Shown: positions 17,655 to 30,800 of the stretch, in pieces
How positions within the stretch are numbered: the stretch's first letter is position 1
How the letters are laid out: the number at the start of each line of letters is the position of its first letter
Assembly (NCBI RefSeq): GCF_016743795.2
Contig: NZ_CP060138.2
Location: forward strand, 1-64,000
Direction of reading: 5' to 3'
Length of the DNA stretch: 64,000 nucleotides
From: Rickettsia tillamookensis
GTDB lineage: Bacteria; Pseudomonadota; Alphaproteobacteria; Rickettsiales; Rickettsiaceae
The notes under the pieces: model-generated
The model's database searches: none
Told to the model about the DNA's origin: nothing
What the model saw: the letters and a program-made list of their open reading frames with translations, nothing else
Made by a program: the position numbers and the translations under genes

Positions 17655-19767
17655 TATTTGATTTTACCGTACATTCCTTTTTATTGCAAAAGATAAGTAT
17701 AACAGGGCTTTTTTTAAAAAAATCGTGATTAATCGTTATTAAGCTTCCGCGGCATTTAGTTTTGTAATTGAGATTGATATGAATTTCGGCTTTTTCACAA
17801 TGATTATTTTTATTAATAACAATTTTCTGTCCGTAATTAGTTAAAAAAATATTATTCTCTAAAGGTAACACCATACTATCTTTTTGTCCAAACCAATTAG
17901 CCCAGTAAGTTCTATTAAATGCAGGCATTTTATCGGCATAAATTATAAGCTTGTCGTCTTTGTCTTTGATGCCTACCGCCATATGATTTGCATCAAATAT
18001 TAATTCCGGCTTTGGAGAGTAGAACATAAATATAAAAGATATTATCATAATTACAAGACCAAGCAAACGCCACGAGGTTTTCCATATACAAATCCAAAAA
18101 AAACCGAATAAAAAAAGTAATATGCTGAAATTGGTGATATAACCGAAATACCATACAGCTCCCGGTAAGCTATTAAAATAGGCAGCTGATTTTATGATTA
18201 TTTCAATAAAAAATCCCATGATCATTAATATATAGCTATCAAACCCAATCATAGTAAAAGGCAGAGATAGCAAAGCAAGCGGCATAAGAAAAAATGATGT
18301 TATCGGAACAACGATGAGGTTAGCCGGTACTGAGTAAGTGGAAAATATGAAGAATTGATTAATTACCACCGGAGCGGTTATAATACTTGCTAAGAAGCTT
18401 GAATAAATATTTGAAGCCATATAAAATTTTACTGCTCCAAAAATGCCTTTATTTTCCCCAATTAACCACGAATTTTTTAAGTAAAACTCGAAACCTGTAA
18501 CAAGTGATAATACGGCGATAAAAGATAATTGGAAACTTGGATGAAAAATATATTCGGGATTTAACGATAATATTATAAAAGCCGCAATTGCAAGTGAACG
18601 AAGAGGAAAGCAAGAACGTCCGATAATAATACCGTAAATAAAGATTGCAGCAGTTATAAAAGCTCTAGTTGCTGCAATTTGCATACCGCTTAGCTCTAAA
18701 TAACCAAAGCTTCCTATTAGCGAACAATAAGCAGAGATTAATTTTATATTGAAATTATATGCCAAATAATTTGAGAGATTTAATAAAAATCTTGTAGTAA
18801 GGAAAATAATCATCACGACTAAAGATAAATGCAAACCTGAAACGCAAAGCACGTGTGATATACCGCTTTGCCTCATATCCTGCATGATTTGTCTATTTAA
18901 ACCTTTCGTCTCGCCGAGTAATATCGCAGCTGCAAAATTCCCTTTATCTTTTCCTAATTTTTCTATTAAATTATTATAAATATGAATGCGTATTTTGTAG
19001 ACCAAACTATCAAAATTTGTTTCGTTACGTTCTATGATTTGCGGCTGCGACATTGCATAGCCGTTTGCTCCAATATCCGATAGATAAGCATAAAACCCGA
19101 AATCATAACCCCCTGGTAATATACTATTTTGCGGCTTATAGAGTTTAGCAAGCAAGGTAATTCTGTCATTTACCCTAATTTCTTTTATACTCGATGAACT
19201 TGAAAAATTGGCTACGTCGTCTTTGTAAGTCCTCGGATGCTCACGTACTTCTGTACGCTCCGCTCCTCGGCTTACAGACTCCTTGCTCTTTTCCAAGTTG
19301 ATCTTCGTATAATCATTCTGCATTTCACTCGAGTATAGATACTTTCTCGGTATACTAATTTTAACTTTTTGTAAATTACGTTTAATTTTTTCAATCTTAA
19401 TGTTGTTTAATACTATTTGTCCTCCTATAATAGTCGGTTTTATCGATTCTATATTGCCGCTAATTTTTGTTATTATTGGTTTATGAAGTGTTTCGCCGTG
19501 TAAATTTGTCACACGATATTTAGAGATAAATACGCCAAAAATAAAAGCAATAATCATCCAATAAGTAAACTGTAAAAATATATTAGAATTTCTAGTAAAG
19601 GTTAATATTAGGCAAACACAAAAAATGAAAAAAATTGTTTTAAATGAAAGCTCAAAATCAAGCGAAAAATAAACAATAATACCGCAAATAAAACTAACAA
19701 AATACCAAATATTTAAATTATTATACTCTGCTTCCAAAGTTATTTTAAAATATTGTAGCATTTTCAA
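17638..19767 (-). CDS. comEC: ComEC/Rec2 family DNA-uptake channel protein
   Basis: A 709-residue polytopic membrane protein. An N-terminal domain with two early membrane segments and an OB-like region precedes the competence domain (SGISHVLCVSGLHLSLVVMI, then membrane helices such as LIVVPITSFFLMPLALLSL). The C-terminal beta-lactamase-like domain of long ComEC proteins is reduced to about 130 residues with no visible metal site. A palindromic repeat is translated in frame near residues 153-193 (motif RTEVREHPRT). It is the first gene of an overlapping operon with pcnB. A DNA-uptake role in Rickettsia is unproven. Confidence 0.87.
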   Translation of the reverse strand: MKMLQYFKITLEAEYNNLNIWYFVSFICGIIVYFSLDFELSFKTIFFIFCVCLILTFTRNSNIFLQFTYWMIIAFIFGVFISKYRVTNLHGETLHKPIITKISGNIESIKPTIIGGQIVLNNIKIEKIKRNLQKVKISIPRKYLYSSEMQNDYTKINLEKSKESVSRGAERTEVREHPRTYKDDVANFSSSSSIKEIRVNDRITLLAKLYKPQNSILPGGYDFGFYAYLSDIGANGYAMSQPQIIERNETNFDSLVYKIRIHIYNNLIEKLGKDKGNFAAAILLGETKGLNRQIMQDMRQSGISHVLCVSGLHLSLVVMIIFLTTRFLLNLSNYLAYNFNIKLISAYCSLIGSFGYLELSGMQIAATRAFITAAIFIYGIIIGRSCFPLRSLAIAAFIILSLNPEYIFHPSFQLSFIAVLSLVTGFEFYLKNSWLIGENKGIFGAVKFYMASNIYSSFLASIITAPVVINQFFIFSTYSVPANLIVVPITSFFLMPLALLSLPFTMIGFDSYILMIMGFFIEIIIKSAAYFNSLPGAVWYFGYITNFSILLFLFGFFWICIWKTSWRLLGLVIMIISFIFMFYSPKPELIFDANHMAVGIKDKDDKLIIYADKMPAFNRTYWANWFGQKDSMVLPLENNIFLTNYGQKIVINKNNHCEKAEIHINLNYKTKCRGSLITINHDFFKKSPVILIFCNKKECTVKSNNASYT
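19187..19310. repeat. In-frame palindromic repeat, family C, in comEC
   Basis: TATACTCGATGAACTTGAAA at the left and CCAAGTTGATCTTCGTATA at the right; the middle matches the non-coding copies at 11859 and 36240. The minus-strand frame stays open. Confidence 0.82.
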
Positions 19768-19867
19768 TTAAAAGTTAAAAACGTATTATACGTTATATCT
19801 ATTATATTTTCAATAATTAGAATAAAATTCTCTCGTAATTATAAGTTAAGATAAATTAACTTATATA

Positions 19868-19896
19868 TTGCTTTTTATTAACTTATTTATTATAAT
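19868..19896 (+). promoter_or_regulatory. Promoter of sca1
   Basis: TTGCTT (19868-19873), a 17-base spacer and a perfect TATAAT (19891-19896), 49 bases before the sca1 ATG. Confidence 0.65.
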
Positions 19897-19945
19897 GCCC
19901 AACGTTTATGTATATAAAATTTTAATTTAAATTGAGATATTTGTA

Positions 19946-22900
19946 ATGAATAAGTTAACAGAACAAAATTTACTAAAAAAATCAAGATTTTTAAAATATT
20001 CTCTTCTGGCCTCTATTTCAGTAGGAGCAATAATTGCAATACCATTTGAGGGTATGGCGAGCAGCAATCAAAAAGCATTATTTCGTGACGCACTCGAAAA
20101 GAAATTATCGCTCAGATTGTCACAATCAAACGGAAATAGAGATACGACAAATACACCGCAGCAGATAGGAACAGTGATTGTACCGGAACCGGAAAGAAAC
20201 ACATATACTTCATCTGAAATAAGAGAAATGGAAATATCTAAGCAATCTAAAGCATTTAATCCATCTAATCCATTAAAAGATATTCCTATAGAGGATCATT
20301 ATAAAAAGGTAGCACGTAGTAAGTCTGATGTCGGAAAAGCGAGAAAAGTACGACCACCTACTAGAAGCAAAACATTTGTAGGTGCTGAAAAAGTAGAGCA
20401 AAATCAAAATAATTATACTCCTGAACCGACAGAGCAAACGCCTCAAAAACCAGAGATTATAATAACAGCGTCTTCGCCTACTGTTAGCCCAGCTTCAAAT
20501 GGCTTTGTCACTGCACCTAATACACCAAATACTACTCTGACATCACCGGAACATTATACTACGGCACCTGGTACTCCATCAACACCGGCGACTCCGTATC
20601 AGCCTATTCCAGATTCTAAACCAAATGATAATTTGGGAGCTAAGACACCGCCAAACACAAACTCAAAGGTGGTACGAAAACTATTATTTAGTAGCGAGCC
20701 ACAACAGACAGTACAATCTAGTACACAGGCTAAACCTCCGGTTCCTCCAAAACCTCTGTTGAGCAGTGCCGAAGTTGCAAAGAAAATGGTAGATAATATA
20801 TTACGAGTTAATGAGAAGCTAGGAAGCAAGTTAGCTGACGTAGAATCGACAATTAAAAATACCCAAGGTAAAAAAAATAAAAAACCGTTACAACAGCTAC
20901 AAAAACAGATAGTTTCATCACAGAAAAAAACAAAAGCACTAAAGTTAGAAGCTGCAGAGATAGGAATAAAAATAAAAGCATTAGATGAAGAAAATAAGAG
21001 TCTAGCCAGTTGGAACAAAAAGACAGGAGGAGTAAAAAATAAGCGTGAATTGGATAAAGATAGTGTAAAATTAAAAGAAAATAATAAAAAAATAGATGAA
21101 CTTGAACAAAAGTTAATAAATAAAAACACCGAAGCAAATAGGTTATCTGAAGAAATAGATATTTCAGTAAATAAGGTAGTTTTAATAAAACCTCAAGTAA
21201 AAGCTCCGGTTACAGAGATGCCGCCGGCTTGGTCATTCTTAAATCAGCAGCAACAACTAGAGGTGCTTACTCAACAGCAGAAAGTCAATGCTGCTAGACA
21301 AGCTGTAGTCGATAAAAAAAAGAGAGCGGAAGCAAATGAAGTAAAAAGAAATAGTGCAGAATACAAAGATCTAATAAGTGAAAGAGAGGAAGTTCAATTA
21401 GAACAAAATCAACGACATATTGCTGTAGAAAAAACAAAAAAACAGCAACAAGCGGAGGATAAGCAAAGAACTGAAAGAAAAAAGAAAAGAAAAGAAGAAA
21501 ATCATCAAAAAGAAAAAGCAAGAGATATAGTAAGAATCAGGGAAGATATTACAAAAAAAATGCAACAAATATCAAATGCTAATACAACATCAAACAGGTT
21601 GCAAGAATTAGAATTAAAAGTAGGAGCTATAGAGGATAAAAAGCAAAGACAAGAAGCACAAAAACAATTATCGAAAATAAAGAAGCAAGAAAAAGCTATA
21701 AAAGCGGCGGCAGATGAAGCTCAAAAAATATTGAATGATGCAAAAAAGGAAGCAAGTAGAACAAAGCTAAAAAAACTGCAAGAGCAAATGGACAATCATG
21801 TTGCAATGGTAACAAATGATAAGATTGAAGAAAATATAAAAAAACTAGAGGGACTAGCTCTTACTCCGTCAACAACTTCTTCTGCTACTATTTCTAAGCA
21901 GTCGCTAACAGCAAAGTCAACCATGCAATTAAGTCATGAGCTTCAAAGAACTTTGCCGGAGGATGAAGATGGGTACTTAGTGCCAAACCAAGCTCAGCCG
22001 CAAACTTATATGCTGAATCAAGAAGTAGCAGAAGCTAAAAGTATGGATTCAGGCTTGGGAAGCTTACCAAGCGGTATTTCAGGTAAAGAAACAGATGAAG
22101 ATACCGAATTTAATCTAGGTTGGGAAAATGTGCCGCATATGCAAACGAATAGTTCGCTAGAAAGTAATCCGATGTTAGCTATACTGCAGCAGCAAATACA
22201 AGAAAATCGTTCAAAAGTATCTGGACAGCTTCCAAGCCATCCAAAAGATATTTACGAGGCTAAGGTTTCACAATACATTAATTATTTGAATAGCATACAG
22301 CCAAATCAGTCAAATCAAGCTCAAATAGATAGTGTAATAGATAGTTTAGTGACAGAAATGAGAAAGTTAAGTGTGGATCAATTTAATCAAAAATTAAGTG
22401 AGATTGCACCTCTTGTCGGTATAAAGGCATATGAAGGTTTGGTCTCGAAAGTATATAAAATTCAGCAAGCTAACTTATTACAAATAACGACTACAGATGA
22501 AAGCTCGAGATCTGACAAAAATTGGAAAAATCCTGCACTATATTCTTTAAGTTCAGAGCTTGACAAAAAAGGATTAGAATATTTAGGTTTAGCTGGCGAC
22601 GCATTTGCTCAGAAATCAAAACAACCTGATACGTTAGCTATAGAAACAGATGCAGATGTTGGATTTAATCCAAATTGGGGGAATGGGTATTTTATGCCGA
22701 CTGCTAATATGAATAGCTTACCGAAAAATTTAGCTGTAACCCCACCTATAAATGTAAGGTCACTATATAACTCTCCGCAAGCTCAACAGTTTCGAGAAAA
22801 TCATAAAACTGCTATAATAAATGCTATAAACTCCCTAAGCTCTTCAGGAGTACCTAAGGAATCAATAGATCCGACAATAATCAAATCTTTACCTTATTTA

Positions 22901-25735
22901 GATAATGATCAATATCAAGAAGTAGTATTAAGAGTTGATAGAGTTCATGATATAAATACACGGGGTTATTTATTAAGCAAACTTAAACAACTAGGAGAAT
23001 TAGAAGTAAGAGAACTTACAGGTGTATATGCTTCACTATATAATACTGCTACCCCTGAAGTACTAAGAGAAGCTGAAGCTTTACTTGATAGATCACAAGG
23101 TAGGCTAAATTTAGTTGATAGTACTATTAAAGGTACACAGCCATTATCTAATTTATCTACTATATATGAGCCGGTTAGTTATGAGAATTTAGCATCAGAA
23201 ACAATATATAATAGAGAGCAACCTAAATCATCTATAAGTTGTAAGAATACTGGTAAACGAAAATTAGCTAAAACACCATTATTCAGTGCTGAGCTTGATA
23301 AGAAATTAGATTATTTAGATTTAGGAGATAAACTACTAAAAGTAGAGGAAGATAGAAGAGTTAAGGAAAAGCAAGCTATTGCCATATTGAATCAATATCA
23401 AGATCCAGAAAACCTAGAATTTAAGCGGTTAGCTATAGAAGCTCTAGACTTATCTTCAAAAGAATCACAATTAAAAGAAAAAAGGAAAGCCATAGAAGCA
23501 GCATTTTCTTTAAATGAAGGGTATTCAAGCACAGATGTATCATCATCACGTTCCTATTCAGCTGGCGACATAAGCGATTTACTTAGTAATACAGAATCAA
23601 ATCTATCCCGTTCCCCTTCAATTAACGGCTTAGAGGATTTAAGCGGTTCTAATGTTATGAAATTAGGGAAATTAAAATCTGAACATGAAAAAATAGCCAA
23701 TGATTATAAGGCTAAGGAATTGGAGTTAGATACTTTAAATCACGATGATCCAAAATTTAAGAAGTTAATGCTCGAAGTATTTGAGATGTCAAAAGAAAAG
23801 ATTTGGTTAGAAGGGGAGATAAAGCATCTAAATACGGAATCTAAGCCTAAGGTAACTGAGAGTAAGCCGGTATTTTCACGTTCATCTTCAGCTAGTAGCT
23901 TAAACATATTTGGTAGTAATGAAGATTTATCAGGGGATAATACAGGAGATATAGGAGTAGGTCATAGATATGGAGCTGAGGATAGCTGTCCAACTCCGGA
24001 CCAGTCAAGCTCAAAGATAGCCAATAGTAGTGATAAAAATTCAAGTGAAACTAAATTAGCTCTTCTACGGACATATCAAATGGCAGTAATAGTTAAAAGG
24101 CAAGAACTGGAACAATTGCCAAGTACAAGCTCAGAAGCTGCTCAAATCGTTCAGCAGATTGAAGTGCTGAGAGAAGAAGAAGAACTTGTAAGTAAGGTTT
24201 TGAGTAGAGCTGAAAAAGACCCGTTAGCATTTGATCAAGCTTTTTCTTTTGAAGAAATAAATAAGGAGCTTAAGAAATACGATGCAGAAATCCCTATATC
24301 CTTGGATCCACAATATAATTCAGACGAAGATATTGCGATTTTAGTCAGTAGTTTAGATGAGGAGGTTGAAAAATTCAATCGTGAAATGGATAAAATGTCA
24401 GTGTCGGATGGTAAATCAGAATCTACCTTACCTGCAGGCAATGAAGAACAAGAAGACACAGAAGTAACAGAATCCGGGATTCAAAAAGCAGGGGATAAAG
24501 GGTTACTTGCACTACCTGTATCAAGTAATGATTGTACATTAGCATTAAGTGACGGTAGAGAAAAGGAATGTTTAGCATTAGGCGATGGTAGCGAAGATGA
24601 AGAAAGTTATGATTCAGGATTTGAAGAGGAAGAAGAAATAATAGAGCAATTATCCGATTCCGATGGGGGTAACCTTAAAATAACGGAAGTTGATACGGCT
24701 GTTCCTCTTGAACAGAAAGCAAAAAAAGAAATGCAAACGCAAATTTCAGAAAATGCTCCTACTTTAAATCAAGCGAAAGTTGTTAATACTATTGTAAATA
24801 ATATGATTCGTAATAGATTAGATGCATCTATGAATATGTCTAATAATATGGTAGCGGTAGGAGCCGGTGATGATGAAGAATCTCGTATAAAAAGAGGTTT
24901 ATGGATGCGTGGTATGTACGGCACTAATAATCATGGACGCGTAGAAAATATGACCGGTTATAGAGGTACTAACAAAGGTGCTACTATTGGGTTTGACGTT
25001 GAAATCGACAATAATATTCTAGGTATAGCTTATAGTAATGTTCATTCAGTATTTAAATTTAAAAATAGTAAAAATAATGATAAAGAACTTATTGATAGTC
25101 ATGTGGTTTCTATTTACAGACAAAAAGAATTACCGAGGAATTTTGTACTACAAGCTTTAGTATCTGCTTCTAAAAACTTTATTAAAGATAAGACGACTTA
25201 TTCATACGGTGATAATAAAATTAGAAGTAATGTAAAACATCGTAATCATAGTTATAATGCAGAAGCATTACTGAATTATAATTATCTTTTGCAAAACAAG
25301 CTCGTTATTACCCCAAATATTGGCTTGAGATATGGGAAGTCACGAGATGGAGTATATAATGAAACCGGTATTAACGTACAAGAAATAGCTCTTACAATGA
25401 AAGAGAATAATATATTGTCCGGAATTGTCGGTACTAAAGTCAAAGTACCTTTAAAAGATGTTCTAAAATTTAATAATTTAGGGCTAACATTCCAAGGAGC
25501 GGTAGAACATAATTTTAAAGAGAAAACCCAAAGAATAAATAGAGTTGTTAAAATATTTGATACTGAATTTAAGCAAAATTATGCAATACCGAAACAACCG
25601 AAAACATCCTATAATTTGGGAACGGGTATTATAGGCAATATCAAGAATACTACTATTTCTTTGGATTATAATTATTATCTAAATAAACATTATAGAAGCC
25701 ATCAAGGTAGTGTTAAGCTTAAGGTAAACCTATAA
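19946..25735 (+). CDS. sca1: Sca1-type surface autotransporter
   Basis: A 1929-residue type V secreted surface protein. The N-terminus has an extended signal ([20 protein letters not shown]) ending near GMASS. The passenger begins Pro/Thr-rich (residues about 60-270), continues with long Lys/Glu/Gln coiled coils (about 285-640) and Ser-rich linkers, and has acidic segments before the barrel ([16 protein letters not shown]). The last 290 residues are the beta-barrel ([20 protein letters not shown], ending GSVKLKVNL). Position after comEC and the sequence style fit Sca1, an adhesin family. No internal stop is seen, so it appears complete. Confidence 0.85.
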   Translation: MNKLTEQNLLKKSRFLKYSLLASISVGAIIAIPFEGMASSNQKALFRDALEKKLSLRLSQSNGNRDTTNTPQQIGTVIVPEPERNTYTSSEIREMEISKQSKAFNPSNPLKDIPIEDHYKKVARSKSDVGKARKVRPPTRSKTFVGAEKVEQNQNNYTPEPTEQTPQKPEIIITASSPTVSPASNGFVTAPNTPNTTLTSPEHYTTAPGTPSTPATPYQPIPDSKPNDNLGAKTPPNTNSKVVRKLLFSSEPQQTVQSSTQAKPPVPPKPLLSSAEVAKKMVDNILRVNEKLGSKLADVESTIKNTQGKKNKKPLQQLQKQIVSSQKKTKALKLEAAEIGIKIKALDEENKSLASWNKKTGGVKNKRELDKDSVKLKENNKKIDELEQKLINKNTEANRLSEEIDISVNKVVLIKPQVKAPVTEMPPAWSFLNQQQQLEVLTQQQKVNAARQAVVDKKKRAEANEVKRNSAEYKDLISEREEVQLEQNQRHIAVEKTKKQQQAEDKQRTERKKKRKEENHQKEKARDIVRIREDITKKMQQISNANTTSNRLQELELKVGAIEDKKQRQEAQKQLSKIKKQEKAIKAAADEAQKILNDAKKEASRTKLKKLQEQMDNHVAMVTNDKIEENIKKLEGLALTPSTTSSATISKQSLTAKSTMQLSHELQRTLPEDEDGYLVPNQAQPQTYMLNQEVAEAKSMDSGLGSLPSGISGKETDEDTEFNLGWENVPHMQTNSSLESNPMLAILQQQIQENRSKVSGQLPSHPKDIYEAKVSQYINYLNSIQPNQSNQAQIDSVIDSLVTEMRKLSVDQFNQKLSEIAPLVGIKAYEGLVSKVYKIQQANLLQITTTDESSRSDKNWKNPALYSLSSELDKKGLEYLGLAGDAFAQKSKQPDTLAIETDADVGFNPNWGNGYFMPTANMNSLPKNLAVTPPINVRSLYNSPQAQQFRENHKTAIINAINSLSSSGVPKESIDPTIIKSLPYLDNDQYQEVVLRVDRVHDINTRGYLLSKLKQLGELEVRELTGVYASLYNTATPEVLREAEALLDRSQGRLNLVDSTIKGTQPLSNLSTIYEPVSYENLASETIYNREQPKSSISCKNTGKRKLAKTPLFSAELDKKLDYLDLGDKLLKVEEDRRVKEKQAIAILNQYQDPENLEFKRLAIEALDLSSKESQLKEKRKAIEAAFSLNEGYSSTDVSSSRSYSAGDISDLLSNTESNLSRSPSINGLEDLSGSNVMKLGKLKSEHEKIANDYKAKELELDTLNHDDPKFKKLMLEVFEMSKEKIWLEGEIKHLNTESKPKVTESKPVFSRSSSASSLNIFGSNEDLSGDNTGDIGVGHRYGAEDSCPTPDQSSSKIANSSDKNSSETKLALLRTYQMAVIVKRQELEQLPSTSSEAAQIVQQIEVLREEEELVSKVLSRAEKDPLAFDQAFSFEEINKELKKYDAEIPISLDPQYNSDEDIAILVSSLDEEVEKFNREMDKMSVSDGKSESTLPAGNEEQEDTEVTESGIQKAGDKGLLALPVSSNDCTLALSDGREKECLALGDGSEDEESYDSGFEEEEEIIEQLSDSDGGNLKITEVDTAVPLEQKAKKEMQTQISENAPTLNQAKVVNTIVNNMIRNRLDASMNMSNNMVAVGAGDDEESRIKRGLWMRGMYGTNNHGRVENMTGYRGTNKGATIGFDVEIDNNILGIAYSNVHSVFKFKNSKNNDKELIDSHVVSIYRQKELPRNFVLQALVSASKNFIKDKTTYSYGDNKIRSNVKHRNHSYNAEALLNYNYLLQNKLVITPNIGLRYGKSRDGVYNETGINVQEIALTMKENNILSGIVGTKVKVPLKDVLKFNNLGLTFQGAVEHNFKEKTQRINRVVKIFDTEFKQNYAIPKQPKTSYNLGTGIIGNIKNTTISLDYNYYLNKHYRSHQGSVKLKVNL

Positions 25736-25812
25736 TTTTTATACTTGCAATATTTGCAAAGTTGTTGTATAAAACTTCTAACTTACTGTCATGCCGTAGA
25801 TTAATTCCATCA

Positions 25813-25910
25813 CTGTCATACCGTGGCTTGTCCACGGTATCCAGAAAAAAACTAAAAATACTAATATTAGTATTTTTAACTGGATTCCGTGAATAAATCA
25901 CGGAATGACA
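25813..25910. repeat. Palindromic repeat, family B
   Basis: CTGTCATACCGTGGC to CACGGAATGACA with AT-rich centre ACTAATATTAGT, downstream of sca1. It covers much of the gap before tRNA-Glu. Confidence 0.8.
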
Positions 25911-25972
25911 ACAAAAAAACTGAGCCGGTCGTAGCCACGGTATGACTAATATATCTATTTGCCTACTTTAAA

Positions 25973-26047
25973 GGCCCCTTCGTCTAGCGGTTAGGACACC
26001 ACCCTTTCACGGTGGGAACACGGGTTCGAGTCCCGTAGGGGTCACCA
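25973..26047 (+). tRNA. tRNA-Glu (anticodon TTC)
   Basis: Acceptor GGCCCCT pairs with AGGGGTC (one G-U pair); CCA is encoded at 26045-26047. The anticodon stem is CCACC/GGTGG with loop CTTTCAC and anticodon TTC at 26006-26008. The T arm reads CGGGTTCGAGTCCCG. Length is 75 bases with CCA. Confidence 0.97.
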
Positions 26048-26328
26048 CATGTATAAAGGGTTTCACGGCTTTTTGAAATTTACCAAAAACTTTGAATGCT
26101 CCTTTTATGTTCCAAAAGATCTAATTTTTGTATTAAATCTCTTTTAAGTTCCAAATTTTAAATATTATCAAAAAACTAACTTATATACTCCTTAAATCAA
26201 TCTCAACTCATTAGTTCATACTTCTAATTAAATTTCTATTGCATTCTTAAAACTCCTTATTATGATTCTATTTATAGCTCATTTTTAACAAAACATTAAA
26301 ATATATAGAATTTAATAAGGATAAATAT

Positions 26329-27483
26329 ATGAAAGAACTAATAAAATTTCTAGAGGAAAGAGGATTAAAGAAACAAGCCGATAGTTTAAGAAATGGTCGT
26401 ACTGAGCTTGATCTTTGGTGGTGTAAAATAGGAGATACTGATGTTCTAGCTTTAGCTGAGGCGATTGCAGACAGCCCTATTAGCGGACTTGTTCTTGGTC
26501 ATAACCAAATGGGGAATTTTGGAGTTATAGCTTTAGCTAATGTCATTACAAACAATAATTTTATCGCCTACCTTGATCTTAGAGATAATCAAATAGGAGA
26601 TGATGGAGTAGAAGTTTTAGCTAAAGCCATTACACACAACAGTTCTATCACTGATCTTGATATTTTGATGAATCAAATAGGAAATATTGGGGCTATAGCT
26701 TTAGCTAAAGTTATAAAGAACAACAATTTTATTACTTATCTTGATTTGTCTAGTAATCAAATAGAAGATGTTGGAGCTATAGCTTTGGCTGAAAGCATAA
26801 TAAATAATAATTCTATTACTTACCTTGACCTTAGATTTAACAAAATAAGTGATGCAGGAGCTAAAGCTTTCTCTGAAGCACTTAAATATAATACTTCGCT
26901 TATTATGCTTGACCTTGAACACAACCAAATAAGTGATAATTCAATATTAGAAATAATTAACGAATATATAGAAAGAAATCAAATCATAGCGAATAATAAA
27001 GCAGAAGGCTTAAATGCTGCAGGTAATGATTTATTTTCTCAAGCAAAATATAGCGAAGCCATAGAAGAATATAAATCAGCAATAGAAATTACAATAGAGG
27101 ATAAGAAAAGGAAATTATATGAGGAAAACAAAAAAAATGCAGAAAAGAAATATAAAGAACAACAAACCAAACTAAATCAAAGTATTATAGTAAATAAAGT
27201 AGAAGAACATACAAAAGATGAAGTGATAAAAAAAGATTTAAAAAATAATGATTCGGATGAAACAGCACAATTAATAAAAAACTTAAGTACCAAAGCTTCA
27301 ATATCGGATAAACAGTTTGATATATTAGTTGAAAATAAATTTGTAGAACAAAATATACAACTACAAGATGTGGCTCTGTCCCAAGAGGTCGCAGAAAACA
27401 ATAATATTAATAACAATGACGATCGGCTTGTTTTAACTGGATTAATGAGCTTAGAAAATGATCAAACACCGTCAGCAGATTAA
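26329..27483 (+). CDS. Leucine-rich repeat protein (RNI/NLR-like) with a TPR-like helical tail
   Basis: A 384-residue protein of eukaryotic style. Residues about 25-215 hold six to seven ribonuclease-inhibitor-type LRR units of 28 residues (pattern NxxITYLDLxxNxIxDxGAxALAxxI), for example NNNSITYLDLRFNKISDAGA. A helical segment follows (AAGNDLFSQAKYSEAIEEYK, TPR-like), then a Lys/Glu coil and an acidic, disordered tail. No signal peptide or membrane helix is seen. It sits directly before the lipase/STAND/TPR gene and may be a host-interacting protein; that role is inferred. The repeats are nearly regular and the frame is intact. Confidence 0.82.
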   Translation: MKELIKFLEERGLKKQADSLRNGRTELDLWWCKIGDTDVLALAEAIADSPISGLVLGHNQMGNFGVIALANVITNNNFIAYLDLRDNQIGDDGVEVLAKAITHNSSITDLDILMNQIGNIGAIALAKVIKNNNFITYLDLSSNQIEDVGAIALAESIINNNSITYLDLRFNKISDAGAKAFSEALKYNTSLIMLDLEHNQISDNSILEIINEYIERNQIIANNKAEGLNAAGNDLFSQAKYSEAIEEYKSAIEITIEDKKRKLYEENKKNAEKKYKEQQTKLNQSIIVNKVEEHTKDEVIKKDLKNNDSDETAQLIKNLSTKASISDKQFDILVENKFVEQNIQLQDVALSQEVAENNNINNNDDRLVLTGLMSLENDQTPSAD

Positions 27484-27848
27484 CAGAATGTTAGATAATA
27501 AATAAAACCACCCTTTAAATTTTTATGCTGCTTGTAAATTTTGTTGCATAAAGTAGAGAATTAAGCCGATATTAAGGCATAACTAGGCTTAACAAAAGCC
27601 CTAATTAAGTCTAATCTATACTGGTTAAAGGTTCTAATAATGTACCATGTCTCTCACCATCCTATATTTTTCTATAAATTCATATCTCGATAATCTAATT
27701 TTAAATTCAGAATAAAAATAATAATTGAAAGTAATAACTTTTAATTATTAATTCTTCAAGAAGTTTGATTGAAAACGCAAAATTTAGTTCAATTGATGCT
27801 GTACAACCGATAAAATTTTATGAAGTATATTTATGAAAGCAGGCAGGT
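27484..27848. other. AT-rich intergenic region, 365 bases
   Basis: No gene, tRNA or palindromic element was recognised. A weak inverted match, TAGGCTTAACAAAAGCCCTA, lies near 27573-27592. The region presumably holds the promoter of the large gene at 27849, but no strong -35/-10 pair was found. Confidence 0.4.
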
Positions 27849-30800
27849 ATGTTTTCTTCAAAAAGTTCAGTTAATACAAGTGATTATCAAACAATTATAG
27901 CGTGTCTAGAACAGAACGTTCCTTCCTTTATTCATCTAGATTTTAGCAATCTACATTTAACGCTTCCACAGTTAGAGGAAATAGCCGCTAAAATCCAAAA
28001 TAACAATTTTATCGGTAATGTAAGTTGGGGGATAGTACCTAATTCTTGTGATGAACTTATACAAAAAATCGAAAGTAAAATTATCTTAAATAATCAAAAC
28101 TATAAGCATCACCCTAATGATTTTGTGCATGGTTTATTTAGTTTGCACGCTTATATAGACTCTAAAGAAAATGATATTGTAAAGTTTGCTGTAGAAAAAG
28201 AAAATGACAAAAAGATAAAAATCCGAAATGAACAGTTAGAGGATTGGAGAATATTTAAAATATTTAACAAGCCTGAAATAGGTAGATATTACGCAGTCTC
28301 ATATATAAATGAAAGAACAAAGCAAATGGTACTTGCTTATCGAGGTACTACATTTGAAAAATTGGATTTGCTCAAAGCTAATTCACCTCTTAAAGCTCAT
28401 TTGAAAAGTATTTTAGGTGGGCAGATAGTTGCACAGCAAGCAGCAGCATATGAGGCTACAGGGGAAGTTACCAAATATGCTAATGAGAATAATTATAATT
28501 TATCTTTTACAGGTTATTCTATAGGTGCATGGTTTGCAGAGCTTAGTTTATATTTTGCTCATAGAGATTTTCATTATCCAAAAGCAAAGGCAATCACATT
28601 CGATAGCCCTGGTTCTGCAAAAATTATGGATAGCTTTAAACCAAATATTCTTAGCCATGAAACTACCTTTGACGTAAAAAATTTAAATATAACAACTTAT
28701 TTATCAGCTCCGAATTTTGTAAATGTTTGCAACCCGCATATACATAAAGCATATAGATTATTTCCTAAAATTACGGCAGCTGAATATAACAGTAAAATAA
28801 TAAACACATTAAATAAAGCTGTACCTATTAAAAGCTATATTACTTTACTATCATTAAATGGTGATTTACTTGATTCAATGCTAGATAGTTTTGATCTCGC
28901 AACAGGTAAGCCTATAAGATCTGAGAAAATATTAGATTGGCCTTGCATAGAATATGATCCTAAAGATGACACATTAGGTAAGAAAGCAATAGATAAGGTG
29001 CTTAATTTTATACCTGTTGGTAGTACGATTAAAGATTTGGCAAGTAAATTAATACATAGAAATATTACAGCAACAACATTGGGAAGCTTCTTAGAGATAA
29101 TCGATCAGCTTGTAAGCGGTAATATTGCAAGTGAGCAATTTTTAGAAATTTATAAGCATTTAGAAAATAATGCCGCACAAGGATACCCATCAAAAGAGAT
29201 CATAACCTCTGAAGGAAAATTTGAACTTTCTTATAAAGGTCATTACCGCATAGAAGAAGTAAATTTGTCTATCGATGTAGCAAATACAAATAGTAAGAGC
29301 AGTAGTGATTGGTATCTAGCCCAGTTGAGTAAATTAAGCATAGATAAAAAAGAAATACCGAATTTAATAAAACAACAGTTAAAAGTAATAAAAGAACTAT
29401 ATGAAATAAAACCTCAATATGGCAAATATTATATATTCACAAATTCACCGAATGTTAAAGTAGATGACTTAAGAGAGCAAATTTTCAGGTTAATTGAAGT
29501 TAGTGAAGAAGCAAAGGAAGTATTAGAAGATAGCAATGCTTATACTACTAATGAATCAATTAAAGTTACAGAAAATATAATTAGCAATTTACCACCTTTA
29601 TCAACTTATAATCTGATTGTCCGTAATGAAATATTACAAGAAATAGAAGAAACTTTAAACGAAAAACGATTTATAACAGTTAGTGCTTTCGCTGGAACAG
29701 GTAAGAGTACAATAGCTATAGAATATGGCAGTAAACAAAGAGATGAAGCAAAGAAAATAGTACGTTTTATTAATGCAGATTCTGCAGACAAAATCTTTGA
29801 AGCATATAGGCAACTCGCTAAAGAGGTTGCTATTTATACAATAGGCGAAAAGGAAGAAGATATAATAAGATTAGTCCATGAGAGGATTGCTAATTTAAAG
29901 CCGTCTACGTTATTTATTTTTGATAATGTCGAAAAATACAAAGATATCGAGTCTTATCTTAACGGTATAATGAATATGCCTAACGATAAGACGCAAGTTA
30001 TAATTACTACTAGAAATAATAAATTAAGTGAGGATATAACAAATATTAAGTTAAAACCTTTTAATAGAGAAGAAGCAATTTTATATTTAGTTGAATCTTT
30101 AAAAGATAGGTTGAATAAACAAGATATTAGTAATTTATTAGCAGAACTTAGTAGTGAAGATGCTTTTATATTGCCGTATAGCTTATCTAAAGCAGTAGCG
30201 TATTTAAAAGAAAATAAACTCCTTAGAGTGGATGATTATATTAATTACTTTAAAAATAGCAAAGATGATCACATAGAAACCGTTTTATTACTACAACTAC
30301 TAGAAAAATCGCCTTTAGCTTGGCTGATATTGCAATGTTCTGCACATTTAGATCCTGACTTTATCAGTATAGATATTTTTAAAGAATTATTTCTAGTAGA
30401 CGAAGAAAAGCTACAAGAACCTATAAAAAGGTTAGAAGCACTATCATTAATGAATTTAACATATCAAAATGGACAGGCAGGTTTACAATTACATAGGTTA
30501 GTACAGACTATAACAAAGCAATATATAAATAAATACAAGGAGCATGCAATAGATGAAAAAGAGATTTATATAAGATTAGTAGAAGTATTAGATAATTTAT
30601 TTCCACTATTAACAGATATTCCAAATGAATATTGGGAGAGTGCTAAAATATTTTATCCTCATATAATAAAAATATTAAATGATAATATTAAGATTGATAA
30701 CTTTAAAAAAGCAAATTTATATCAAAAATTAGGGAATTATAATGAATACATATTATGTAAATTTAAATACTCATTAAAATATTACAAAGAAGCTTTAAAA

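Noticed and set aside
24235..24459. Antisense Ser-rich frame within sca1
   Set aside because: A shadow of the acidic coiled coil; no start signals or domain.
25719..25901. 60-codon minus-strand frame after sca1
   Set aside because: It reads through a family B palindromic repeat and has no independent support.
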